NCBI GenBank assembly: GCA_030447805.1
Contig: JAUJOE010000006.1
Span: 21,894 to 85,893 of the forward strand
Source: Nocardioidaceae bacterium
GTDB taxonomy: Bacteria; Actinomycetota; Actinomycetes; Propionibacteriales; Nocardioidaceae
Direction: 5' to 3'
DNA: 64,000 bases
The notes beneath the pieces are model-generated. The model ran no database searches, was not told the origin of the DNA, and was given only the letters and a program-made list of their open reading frames with translations. Both the position numbers and the translations under genes were made by a program. This document shows positions 54,929 to 64,000 of this stretch, piece by piece (position 1 is the first letter of the stretch; every line of letters starts with the position of its first letter).

Positions 54929-56184
54929 GTGTTCCGCGTGTCGAGCAGGTTGTTGACCGACATCCGACCGCTGCGGAGCTCCGCCGACTACCGCCGGCTG
55001 TGGTTCGGCAACACCGTCTCACAGCTCGGTCAGCAGATGACCGCCGTCACGATTGCCATCCAGGTGTGGGCGCTCACCCACTCCACGTTCGCGGTCGGCC
55101 TCGTCGGTCTGTTCGCGTTGGGCCCACTCATCGTGTTTGGTTTGTACGGCGGTGCGGTGGCCGACGCCGTGGACCGGTGCACGGTCGCACTGGTGGCTTC
55201 GGGCGGCTTGTGGGTCATGTCGCTGGCACTCGTCGGGCAGGCCGCGGCCGGACTGGGGTCGGTCGCCGTGCTCTACGTCGTCGTGGCGGTCCAGTCGGGC
55301 TGCTTCGCAGTCAACAACCCCACCCGGGCTGCGATCGTCCCTCGACTGATCGGCACCGACCTGCTTCCGGCAGCGAACGCGCTCAACATGGCGTCGTTCA
55401 ACCTCGGCTTCACGCTGGGCCCGCTGCTCGGGGCGTTCGCCATCGCGGCAGGCGGTTACACCTTTGCCTATGCGATCGACGCGGTGACGTTCACCGCGGC
55501 GCTGTACGCCTTGTACCGGCTGCCGCCCATCCCGCCGCAGCCGTCCGAAGGAGCCGCCAGCGGTCGCCCCGGACTGCGCTCGGTCGTCGAGGGGCTGGCC
55601 TTCCTCAAGAACGCCCGCAACGTGCGGATGACGTTTGTCCTCGACATGCTCGCGATGGTGCTGGCGCAGCCTCGGGCGCTGTTCCCCGCCGTGGCTGGGG
55701 GTTCTTCGGCGGCGGTGTGCGCACCATCGGGCTGCTCCAGGCGGCTCCGGCGATCGGCTCGCTGCTGGCGTTCGCCTTCTCTGGCTGGGTCGGCAAGGTG
55801 CGACGGCAAGGCGTCGCTATCGCTGTCGCGGTGGCGGTGTACGGCGCCGCCGTGCTGGCCTTCGGCTTCGCCCGGGCGCTGTGGTTGGGTGTTGCGCTGT
55901 TGGCGATGAGCGGGGCCGCCGACATGATCAGCGCGGCGTACCGCTCGACGATCCTGCAGGTCGCGGCGCCGGACAACCTCCGTGGCCGACTGCAAGGCGT
56001 CTTCACCGTGGTGGTGGCCGGTGGCCCGCGGATGGGCGACTTCGTTGCTGGCTCGACGGCCGCTCTGACCACCCCGACCATCGCCTTGGCCGCCGGTGGC
56101 GCGGCCTGCATGGTTGGGGTGGTGCTCGCCGGTGCTCGGGAGCGCCAGTTCCTCTCATACGACGGTCGGCACCCGACCCCGTGA
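54929..56184 (+). CDS. MFS transporter (one frame break)
   Basis: The protein begins with the EntS-like block LRSSADYRRLWFGNTVSQLG and QQMTAVTIAIQVWALTHSTF, and GGAVADAVDRCTVAL. About twelve helices are present if the frame is corrected near 55692-55700. There PAVAGGSS should read on into WGFFGGGVRTIGLLQAAPAI and DMISAAYRSTILQVAAPDNL. It lies just before a DtxR-type regulator in the same direction. The substrate may be a siderophore or metal-related compound, which is an inference from position only. Confidence 0.87.
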
Positions 56185-56276
56185 TCTGCACCGCCGGTTG
56201 GTGGCTGATGCGGCAGATGGGACACAATGGCGAGGCACGAGCCCTTCCTTTCTGCGCGACAGGGGGACGATCCGTC

Positions 56277-56969
56277 GTGACGGACCTCATCGACACCACG
56301 GAGATGTACCTGCGCACGATCTTCGAACTGGAGGAGGAGGGCATTCTTCCGCTGCGGGCGCGGATCGCCGAGCGACTGCACCAGTCCGGCCCGACCGTGA
56401 GTCAGACCGTCGGCCGAATGGAACGCGACGGGTTGCTCACGATCGAAGGCGACCGGCACCTGGAGCTGACCGACGAAGGGCGCCGGCTCGCAACCCGGGT
56501 CATGCGAAAGCACCGGCTCGCCGAACGGTTGCTCACCGACGTCATCGGCTTGGACTGGGAACACGTGCACGCGGAGGCGTGCCGGTGGGAGCACGTGATG
56601 TCGGAGACGGTTGAGCGTCGGCTGCTGGAGATCCTCGACCACCCGACGGTGTCGCCGTACGGCAACCCGATCCCCGGCCTGGCAGAGCTCGGAGAGGGTG
56701 CGCTCCAGGAGGAGTTTCTCGACGGTGTCGAGCCCGTTGGGGCGGTGGCGGACGGCACCGACCAGCAGGTGGTCGTCTGCCGCATCGCTGAGCCGATCCA
56801 GACCGAGGAGCTGATGGTGGCCCTGCGCCGGGTCGGCGCGCAGCCGGGTCAGGTCGTCACCGTGACCCGCGGAGCCGTCGGCGTGCTGGTGGCCAGCGGC
56901 GGGGAGTCCGCGGAGCTCGACGGTGACGTGGCCTCCCACTTGTTCGTACGCCGACTCGCTGATGACTGA
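56277..56969 (+). CDS. DtxR/IdeR-family metal-dependent regulator
   Basis: The 230-residue protein starts VTDLIDTTEMYLRTIFELEE. Its HTH lies around ARIAERLHQSGPTVSQTVGR. Metal ligands of the family are all present: Met in TTEMYL, His in MRKHRLAERLL and the EACRWEHVM block with the Cys, Glu and His. A C-terminal SH3-like domain follows. It should sense Fe(II) or Mn(II). AGGGGG precedes the GTG by about 11 nt. MFS genes lie on both sides. Confidence 0.93.
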   Translation: MTDLIDTTEMYLRTIFELEEEGILPLRARIAERLHQSGPTVSQTVGRMERDGLLTIEGDRHLELTDEGRRLATRVMRKHRLAERLLTDVIGLDWEHVHAEACRWEHVMSETVERRLLEILDHPTVSPYGNPIPGLAELGEGALQEEFLDGVEPVGAVADGTDQQVVVCRIAEPIQTEELMVALRRVGAQPGQVVTVTRGAVGVLVASGGESAELDGDVASHLFVRRLADD

Positions 56970-56987
56970 CCGGCGGTCAGACGGCAG

Positions 56988-58187
56988 TTGAAGAGTCCGT
57001 TCGAGGGCCTCCCGCGGGAGGTCGCCGTGCTGGCCGCTGTCGCGGTGGCGGTCGCTGTCGGCTTCGGGGTGGTCGCACCGGCGATCCCCGAGTTCGCCCG
57101 CTCCTTCGGAGTGGGCAAGACAGCAGCCGGCGCCGTCGTGTCGGCGTTCGCGCTGATGCGCTTCGTCTCGGCGCTTGGCGGCGGGCGGCTCGTCGACGCG
57201 TTCGGGGAGCGGGTCATCCTGGCCACCGGAATCGGGATCGTGGCAGTCTCGACCGGCCTTGCCGGGCTCTCGCAGAGCTACCTGCAGCTGCTGCTGCTGC
57301 GCGGTGTCGGCGGAATCGGGTCGGCGATGTTCACGATCTCGGCGACCGCGCTGCTGTTCCGGGTAGTCGACGGTTCCAGCCGCGGTCGCGCGACCGGCCT
57401 CTTCCAGTCCGGCTTCCTCATCGGCGGTCTGCTTGGGCCGCTCGTGGGCGGGTTCTTGACTGACGTCTCGCTGCGGTTGCCGTTCTACGTGTACGCCGTG
57501 TCGCTGATCGCCGCCGGATCGATCGGTGCGCTGTTCCTCTCCAGCGCCCGGCTGCGCAGTGACACGGACACCGACGCAGCCGAGGAGCCAGCCACCGCGA
57601 CGTCACTGCGGGAAGCATGGGCCCACCCTTCGTACCAAGCCGCGGTGATCGTGAACTTCGCGATCGGATGGGCCTTCTTCGGTGTCCGGATGAGCCTGAT
57701 ACCTCTGTTCGTGATCGAGGCGCTGCAGGAGCGCGCGGTGTGGACGGGCGTTGGGTTCGTGTGCGCATCACTGGCGCAGATCAGCTTCCTCGTCGTTGCC
57801 GGTCGCTTCGTCGACAGCAAAGGCCGACGACCGGCGATGATCGCTGGGACCACGATCGCTGGCGCGTCGCTCGTCGCGCTGGCGCTGACCACGTCGCTGC
57901 CGGTCTTCTTGGCGGCGATGACCGCAATGGGAGTCGGCGGCGCTTTCATGGGCACAGCACCCGGTGCTGTCGTGGGGGACGTCATGTCAGGCCGGGGCGG
58001 TCGAGTCGTGGCGGTCTTTGGGATGGCGTCCGACGCCGGAGCGATCACCGGCCCGTTGGCGGCCGGGTGGCTGGCCGATCAGCTCTCGTTCGGGGCGGCT
58101 TTCGCGGCCTGCGCGGTGGTGCTCTTCATCGGCACTGCTGCGGCGGTGCGCATGCCGGAAACGCTCGAGCTGCAGGTCGCCCGCTAG
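56988..58187 (+). CDS. MFS transporter (MFS_1)
   Basis: The 399-residue protein has twelve helices, starting FEGLPREVAVLAAVAVAVAV. It has the loop RLVDAFGERVI after helix two and VDSKGRRPAMIAG in the second half, matching the MFS signature. TTG at 56988 is used, 18 bp after the DtxR stop, so co-transcription with the regulator is likely. The substrate is unknown. Confidence 0.9.
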   Translation: MKSPFEGLPREVAVLAAVAVAVAVGFGVVAPAIPEFARSFGVGKTAAGAVVSAFALMRFVSALGGGRLVDAFGERVILATGIGIVAVSTGLAGLSQSYLQLLLLRGVGGIGSAMFTISATALLFRVVDGSSRGRATGLFQSGFLIGGLLGPLVGGFLTDVSLRLPFYVYAVSLIAAGSIGALFLSSARLRSDTDTDAAEEPATATSLREAWAHPSYQAAVIVNFAIGWAFFGVRMSLIPLFVIEALQERAVWTGVGFVCASLAQISFLVVAGRFVDSKGRRPAMIAGTTIAGASLVALALTTSLPVFLAAMTAMGVGGAFMGTAPGAVVGDVMSGRGGRVVAVFGMASDAGAITGPLAAGWLADQLSFGAAFAACAVVLFIGTAAAVRMPETLELQVAR

Positions 58188-58218
58188 CCTTGGAATGCGA
58201 CACGGGGAGGCGAGCCAG

Positions 58219-59231
58219 ATGAGGCGGCGACGCACGAGAAGGCTGTTGGTCCGCCCGGTTGCTCGGCTAGGCAGCGTTGCTTGCACCCTCGCACTCGCGG
58301 CGACTACGTGCACAGGCAACCCGGCTGACCCGCCGGTGAGTGGGACATCGGCGCCTACACCGGTCGCGGCCACCGGTGACTGCGGGTCCTTGACGATCGC
58401 CTACGACGCCAGTAACGGCTATGAAATCAGCGCCTTCATCGTCGGGCGCATCGCGGCAGACGAGCTCGGCTGCGACGTCGACTACGTCGACACGACGTCC
58501 GGCTCGCCTGGCGGCTGGTGGCGTCGGGTGAGGTCGACGTCTACCTTGACGCGTTCGGCAACACCGACCTCCAGCAGAGCCTCGCCGCACCCGGCGGACC
58601 GGTCACGATCGTCGGAGCCAACGGCATCCTCGGAGGCGTCGACCTGCTTGCACCGTTCTTCATGGCCGACCGCGGCCTCAACTCGGCGCGGGACCTGCCC
58701 GACGTACGCCGCATCGGCTGGGGCCGCACCCGTCCCTCGATCACTACCATCCCCGAGCTGTTGGCGCTGGCTCGGGCGTTCGTGGAGTCACAAGGGCTCG
58801 ACTACGCCGTGCGGGCCTACAGCCAAGCAGCTGACGACGCCGGGACCGCCCAGCTGCTCGAGCAGCCCCGGCGCGACGACGATCAGGGCCGCGCCAACCT
58901 CTACCTCGTCGCTGGTCCACGGCAGTTCCTCGGCGACGGGCCCGGCCGGCAGGTGGTCGACATCCCCGAGTCGGCCGCCGAGTCGTGCCAGCCGAGCCCG
59001 GCGGCGACGCTGTGCTCCCTCGACAACTTCCGCTACCTGAAGATCGCCAACTCGCAGTTCGCCCACTCCGACAACCCGGCGTACAACCTGGTGTACAACT
59101 ACCGGCTCAGCCGCGTGGAGGCGGGAAACGTCCTCGACATCGTCGCCCTGAGCGGGTACGACGTGGGCCCGGCCGACGCAGCCGCTTGGGTCAACACCCA
59201 CCGCGGCGTCTGGCAACGCTGGCTCGAGTAG
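58219..59231 (+). CDS. Glycine betaine/choline-type ABC substrate-binding protein (one frame break)
   Basis: GGGGAGG lies 8 nt before the ATG at 58219. The N-terminus (RRRRTRRLLVRPVARLGSVA) is a signal sequence, possibly with a weak lipobox at TTC. The OpuAC-like fold follows: LTIAYDASNGYEISAFIVGR, VASGEVDVYLDAFGNTDLQ, FFMADRGLNSARDLPDV and NPAYNLVYNYRLSRVEAG. The frame changes near 58495-58505 before VRLAWRLVASG. No permease or ATPase of this system is in the window, so it may serve a remote transporter. Confidence 0.83.
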
Positions 59232-59601
59232 CCCCCGCCTTGTCGGACTTGTCAGAAGGCAGTGCACCTATGGCGGCAGTGGAGTCTGACAACTCCGGAT
59301 GGGGGTGGTGGCGCCCTTGCCTTATGAAATCAGGGCTGCATCTGACGTGTGCTCAGTGCGGTGGTGCTGGCGGCCACGGGAACCCACGCAGCGGACGAGC
59401 CGCCGTCCTCTGTGGTCGCTGCCGAGGCTGTGCCGAACGGTGTCGCCAAGAGGGCGACGGTCCCAGCGATAACCGCCGATAGGCGGCGATAACCGCCGGG
59501 GCGGGTCAAGCCCACGAAATCTCCAAACGGATCCGGACCAGTCTGAGACGGCGTCGCGCGGTGGGGGCAGACTGGGGGGGGGAGTTCAGTAAGGAGTGCT
59601 C
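59232..59601. other. 370 bp without a secure gene
   Basis: Two weak signal-peptide-like frames compete here. One is on the plus strand (from 59324, VLSAVVLAATGTHAADEPPS after a frame change). The other is on the minus strand (59330-59515, VIAGTVALLATPFGTASAA). Neither has a ribosome-binding site and I annotate neither. A 13-bp direct repeat GCGATAACCGCCG occurs at 59466-59478 and 59486-59498. Confidence 0.5.
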
Positions 59602-60274
59602 ATGCTGGGTCGCCGTGTTGCTATCACAGCTTCGACGCTTGCTCTGCTGGTCGCGACGCCCCAATGGCGCGGCGGTCGCGCGCTGCGACGAGGGCGCCGT
59701 CTCCAGCTCCCCGGCCAGCACGGTCGCCGTAGCAACGGCAGTCGGTGACCGTTCGCCCGGGGCCGCGCAAGCGCAACCGCAGCAGCGTCGGTTCTGGGTC
59801 AGCGATCGCAACTACTCCCGGTCGGACTGGTACACCGGCAAGCACCGCAAGATGATCGCGTACGGCTGCACGCGGGCGCCGTACTACGCCCCCGACCCCC
59901 GGTGTAAGAAGGGGCGCGGCTTCCACCACGGCATCGACATCGCCATGCCCTGCGGCACCCGCCTGTTCGTCGACACGCTTCCGCGGCACCGTGGTGCGGC
60001 CGACCTCGCCGGGCGCCCTCGGGTCGGCGTACGGCACGTTCGCGTCTTCCGGTTGCGCAACAGCCGCATGCAGAAGGACTTCGTCATCGGTCACGTGCGC
60101 AAGGTCTTCGTCCGGCCTGGTGACCGGGTAGCTCGCGGCACACTCATCGCGCGGGCGTCCGACGCCGGAGCGCCCGACGGCTGCCACCTGCACTTCGAGG
60201 TCCGTCCAGCAGCTCAGGGGTACCAGGCGGCGGTCGCTCCGAAGGACTACATCGGGTTGCGCCGCGTGGGGTAG
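59602..60274 (+). CDS. Secreted M23-type peptidase (frame breaks)
   Basis: AAGGAG lies 6 nt before the ATG at 59602, followed by a signal peptide (MLGRRVAITASTLALLVATP). An extra C in CCCC at 59659-59662 shifts the frame; beyond it come NGAAVARCDEGAVSSSP and the LytM domain: FHHGIDIAMPCGT (zinc His and Asp), FVIGHVRKVFVRPGDRV and CHLHFEVRP (HxH). Between about 59970 and 60045 the frame is again displaced, where GTVVRPTSPGALGSAYGTFA is the natural reading. M23 enzymes cut peptidoglycan cross-bridges. Confidence 0.85.
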
Positions 60275-60349
60275 CGGCTGTGCCGGATGGCGCTGTGGAC
60301 CCCTGGCATCTAAGGTCGAAGACCTACCGCGCGCGGAGGAGCGCAGCAG

Positions 60350-61672
60350 TTGGCCGCATCGAAGGCAGACCGCTCGACGCTGATCGTCGACACGCTGATC
60401 GAGGCGTTCGAGCCGCTGATGCAGGCCGACCCCGCCGCCTTCCGGACCAAGTTCCGCAAGATGGCGGCCGACCCGTTCGCGTTCTACCGGGGCAGCGCCT
60501 GCGTCTTCTACGCCGACATGGCCGAGCTTCGCGACCCGTTCGCCGACGAGCAGACCAGCCGGGTGTGGATCCACGGTGACCTGCACGCCGAGAACTTCGG
60601 CACGTACATGAACTCCGAGGGTTTTCTCGTCTTCGACGTCAACGACTTCGACGAGGCCTACGTCGGGCACTTCTCGTGGGACCTGCGCCGGTTCGTCGCG
60701 AGCCTGGCGCTGTTGTGTTGGCAGAAGGCGCTGCCCGACGAGGAAATCCGCTCCCTCACCACCCAATACCTGCGGGCGTACGTCGACCAGGTGGGCCACT
60801 ACGTCGAAGACCCGAACGACGACAGCTTCGCTCTCGGCCTCGACAACACCGAGGGCGCCATCCACCAGGTCCTGCGGGCAGCGCGGATGTCGACCCGGGT
60901 GTCGCTGCTCGAGTCGATGACCGAGGTGAGCGACTACGAGCGCCGTTTCAAGCGCACATCGCTGGTCCGCGAGCTGAGCAAGGCCGAGCGCCGCAAGGTC
61001 GAGGCGGCGTTCCGGCGCTACCTGAAGACGATTCCCCACGCGAAGCGCGAACACCATGACGTCTTCTACGACGTCAAGGACGTCGTCGGGAAGATGGGGT
61101 TCGGTATTGGCAGCGCCGGCCTTCCGGCGTACAACATCTTGATCGAGGGGTACAACCAGGCGCTCGAGAACGACATCGTCTGACGGTGAAGCAGGGCAAC
61201 ATCGCCGCGCCGAGCCGCATCGTCGACGACCAGCGGGTGCGTGACTTCTTCGACCACGAGGGCCACCGCACCGTGGTCAGCCAACGCGCACTGCAGGTGC
61301 ACACCGTTCCCCGTTCCTCGGCCACACCACGGTCGACGGGGTGGGTTTCGTGGTGTCGGAGCTCTCGCCGTACGAGGCTGACCTTGACTGGGGCGACATC
61401 ACCGAGCCCGACCAGATCGCGAGCGCGTGCTCAACTCGCTTGGTCGAGCTACGGCGAAGGTCCACTGCGTCTCCGACCAAGACAGCGAAGAGAACCTCGT
61501 CGACTTCCAGACCGAGGACGCCATCGCCAAAGTGATCGGCGACGACGTCGACGCGGTTTGTCGAGGAATGGTCGAGTTCGCGATGGAGTACGCCGCCACT
61601 GCCCGCAAGGACCACGCCCTCTTTGTCGACGCGTTCCGCGGCGCCAAGTTCGACCTCGTCTCCGCGACCTGA
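60350..61672 (+). CDS. DUF2252 protein, kinase-like fold (three frame breaks)
   Basis: The protein matches DUF2252: FRKMAADPFAFYRGSACVFY, VWIHGDLHAENFGTYM (catalytic-loop-like), LVFDVNDFDEAYVGHFSWDL and KDVVGKMGFGIGSAGLPAYN. Then, after breaks near 61178 (missing C), 61307-61312 (C run) and 61418-61422 (missing G), come VKQGNIAAPSRIVDDQRVRD, TTVDGVGFVVSELSPYEADL and RATAKVHCVSD..KFDLVSAT. HGDLH and DFD resemble aminoglycoside phosphotransferase-like kinases; the substrate is unknown. A TTG at 60350 follows GGAGGAG. Confidence 0.85.
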
Positions 61673-61959
61673 CCCTCGGTGCGCTGGCCCACCACCCGCC
61701 AACTGCCGGGCGTGCGGTGCCATGGCTGCGTACGGCTTTGTGGTGCCCTCCTACTCGTCGAACTCCTGACCAAAGTCGGTGTTCAACGACTCGTTTATGG
61801 CCTCAATCGAGGACTACGGTCAGGGTTTCGGCGGAACTCACCGGGGCAGGTGCAGTACTCCCTGATCGCACCGGCCGAGGGCTCACTTGGGAGTCGGCCG
61901 ACTTGTGGGGGCGCGGTCGTGGATGGCGCGCCTGCTTTGGAGGGGGCAGACTGTGGGGT
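61673..61959. other. 287 bp without a recognisable gene
   Basis: I see no conserved frame, RNA motif or terminator here. A GGAGGGGG stretch at 61939-61946 is too far from the next start to be its ribosome-binding site. Confidence 0.5.
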
Positions 61960-63572
61960 GTGAAGAAGATCTGGAAGACCGCTCCGGCGGCCGCGCTCGC
62001 TGCCGTCACGGCTCATGACCTGATCCAGAAACGGCATGCGATCCTCCGGAACTTCCCGGTGATCGGACATGGCCGGTTCCTGGTCGAAGCCATTGGTCCG
62101 GAGCTTCGGCAGTACATCGTCGCCGGCAACGACGAGGAGCGCCCGTTCAGCCGAGACCAGCGTCGCTGGGTCTACGCGTCGTCGAAGCTGGAGAACAACT
62201 ACTTCGGCTTCGGCACCGACAACGACCTCGAGCACAGCTCAGGCAACGTGATCGTCCACCACCGCACATTCGGACGCACTCACGCGACGCACGGAAAGCC
62301 CGGTCAGGAGGCGTGGCTGCCGTGCGCCAAGGTGCTTGGTGGCGCGCGCGGGAGGCGGCACGCATTTCGGCCCGACTCCGTGGTCAGCATCTCCGGGATG
62401 AGCTTCGGGTCACTGTCCGCCAACGCCATCGAGGCGCTCAACCGTGGGGCCGCGCTCGCTGGCTGCCTGCAGAACACCGGCGAGGGGGCGTGTCGCTGTA
62501 CCACCGCAAGGGCGGTGAACTGATCTACCAGATCGGGACGGCGTACTTCGGCTGCCGCGACGAAGATGGCCGGTTCAGTCTCGACCGCCTCAAGCAGCTC
62601 GTCGAGAGCGCCCCGATCCGGGCGCTGGAGGTCAAGCTGAGCCAGGGCGCCAAGCCCGGTCTCGGCGGGGTGCTGCCCGCGCCGAAGGTGTCCGCCGAGA
62701 TCGCCGAGGCGCGCGGCGTGCCGGAGGGCCAGGACTGCATCAGCCCCTCCCGCCATGCCGAGTTCCACGACGTCGACAGCATGCTCGACTGGATCGAGAT
62801 GCTCGCAGCCGAGACTGGTCTGCCGGTCGGCATCAAGTCGGCCGTCGGGGAGATGTCCTTCTGGTACGAGCTGGCCGACGCCATGCAGTCCGGTGACCGC
62901 GGCGTCGACTTCATCACGATCGACGGCGGTGAGGGCGGCACCGGCGCAGCACCCATGATCTTCACCGACGCGGTGTCGCTGCCGTTCCGGCTCGGGTTCA
63001 GCCGGGTCTACTCGATCTTCGCCGAGCGGGGGCTGGACGACGACGTCGTGTTCATCGGCGCGGGCAAACTGGGCTTGCCCGACAACGCGATCGTTGCGTT
63101 CGGTCTCGGCGTCGACATGGTGAACGTCGGCCGCGAAGCCATGCTCGCGGTCGGCTGTATCCAGGCCCAGCGCTGCCACACCGGGAAGTGTCCGACCGGC
63201 GTCGCCACCCAGGACAAGTGGCTCGCGCACGGGCTGGACCCCGACTTGAAGTCCGAGCGGGCGGCAAACTACATCAAGACGTTGCGCCGGGACCTGCTGA
63301 AGGTGTCTGAGGCGTGCGGAGTGGAGCACCCGGCCCTGATCGGTCCTGACCTGGTGGAGATCCTCGACAACCTGTCCGACGGCAGGCTGCTGAACGAGGT
63401 CTACGGCTATCAGCCGGGATGGGGCTTCCCGTCCGAGGCAGACCAGGCGCGGCTCGTCGCCTTGATGATCGCCAGCGAAGAGGAAGAGGTCGAGACGGAG
63501 GGGCCTCCTGAGTCCGCCGAGGACGGCGCGGACGGTGAAAACCTGACCGGCGACGAATCCGTCCTGGAATGA
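61960..63572 (+). CDS. Glutamate-synthase-like FMN protein (one frame break)
   Basis: The protein starts with a membrane-leaning N-terminus (VKKIWKTAPAAALAAVTAHD). The GltS FMN/2-oxoglutarate domain shows SISGMSFGSLSANAIEALNR, GAYFGCRDEDG-like YFGCRDEDGRF, EVKLSQGAKPGLGG, TIDGGEGGTGAAP and the [3Fe-4S] cluster motif CIQAQRCHTGKCPTGVA. An acidic tail ends it. The GGGGG near 62485-62490 lacks one G: LQNTGEG should read on into GVSLYHRKGGELI. It lacks the glutaminase domain, as in stand-alone GltS-like flavoproteins. It overlaps the next gene (ATGA). Confidence 0.9.
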
Positions 63573-64000
63573 CCCCGGTGTACGACCAGGCGCGGCTGCT
63601 GTTGATCGCTGACACCCACGTGCCGAAACGGGCCCGTGACCTTCCGCCGCAGTTGTGGGACGAAGTCGACAACGCGGATGTGGTGATCCATGCCGGCGAC
63701 TGGGTGGCAGAGCCCCTGCTGGACCAGCTCGAGGACCGCGCGGCTGACCTGGTCGGCGTATACGGGAACAACGACGGGCCAGCACTGCGTCGCCGACTGG
63801 ACGAGGTAGCGCACCGAGACATCGCCGGGGTGAGGTTCGCCGTCGTCCACGAGACCGGCCCGTCGACGGGACGTGAGCGGCGGTGTTCGGCGCTGTACGG
63901 CGACGTCGACGTGCTGGTTTTCGGTCACAGTCACATCCCTTGGGACACCACCACGGACACCGGACTGCGCCTGCTCAACCCCGGATCACCGACGGACCGG
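63569..64000 (+). CDS. YfcE/MJ0936-type metallophosphoesterase (3' end outside window)
   Basis: The first 144 residues show the full dinuclear-metal motif set: LLIADTHVP, VVIHAGDWV, VYGNNDGP, VVHETG and VFGHSHIP, then LLNPGSPTD at the window edge. These enzymes hydrolyse phosphodiesters, sometimes cyclic nucleotides. Its ATG overlaps the glutamate-synthase-like stop. Only the C-terminal end is missing. Confidence 0.92.
   Translation, partial: MTPVYDQARLLLIADTHVPKRARDLPPQLWDEVDNADVVIHAGDWVAEPLLDQLEDRAADLVGVYGNNDGPALRRRLDEVAHRDIAGVRFAVVHETGPSTGRERRCSALYGDVDVLVFGHSHIPWDTTTDTGLRLLNPGSPTDR

Noticed and set aside
59330-59515. Small secreted protein on the minus strand
   Set aside because: A signal-like stretch exists, but a competing plus-strand reading looks equally signal-like and neither has a start site or conserved body.

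Overview
The window is high-GC DNA from an actinobacterium. The evidence is strongly GC-biased third codon positions, many GTG and TTG starts, ATGA/GTGA gene overlaps, leaderless promoters of the form TANNNT followed 6-7 nt later by the start codon, and actinobacterial markers (bacterial XPB plus its helicase-associated partner, a 138-aa CspB, DUF3027, DUF2530, DUF222-HNH, an Erm(37)-like methyltransferase). From memory, the stretch 12-34 kb has many counterparts of the M. tuberculosis Rv0861c-Rv0889c region, so this is probably a conserved chromosomal backbone carrying accessory insertions. I cannot place the genus; a Propionibacteriales-like organism is a guess.

Layout. 0-5.1 kb: xdhC end, then coxS-coxL-coxM-coxG, a form II (AYRGAGR) molybdenum hydroxylase operon of unknown substrate. 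5.1-10.8 kb: CutC, an LD-carboxypeptidase, a scramblase-like protein, a HelD-type RNA polymerase-associated helicase and a DUF402 protein. 10.85-12.33 kb: an IS3-family element inserted inside a 51-bp tandem repeat. 12.35-16.4 kb: XPB repair helicase, CGNR regulator and helicase-associated protein. 16.5-24.7 kb: ABC exporter, a HAD-LarE open reading frame, CspB with a structured leader, an MFS protein, DUF3027, DUF2530 and a broken DUF222-HNH gene. 24.8-36 kb: purine permease, MarR with an MFS exporter, methyltransferases, secreted proteins, then serC, citA, pdxH and an erm-like gene.

37.1-49.8 kb is the most distinctive part: a phosphopantetheinyl transferase, a FAAL-carrier-KS-AT-KR-ACP polyketide synthase and a C-A-PCP-C NRPS. 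The NRPS ends in a domain that reads like cyanobacterial acyl-ACP reductase instead of a thioesterase or normal R domain. I infer a short lipidated amino-acid product released reductively.

49.9-64 kb: a MazEF-type pair bracketed by a 37-bp direct repeat derived from the end of the acylphosphatase gene, a MoaD/acylphosphatase/BNR-repeat group, a small HTH regulator with a Clp-N protein under twin palindromic operators, a DtxR regulator between two MFS genes, a betaine-type binding protein, an M23 peptidase, a DUF2252 protein, a glutamate-synthase-like flavoprotein and the start of a metallophosphoesterase.

The sequence carries about twenty frame breaks, many at short C or G runs, in otherwise well-conserved genes including housekeeping ones. 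I read most of them as sequencing or assembly indels, not gene decay, and annotated the genes as single units with the break positions noted.
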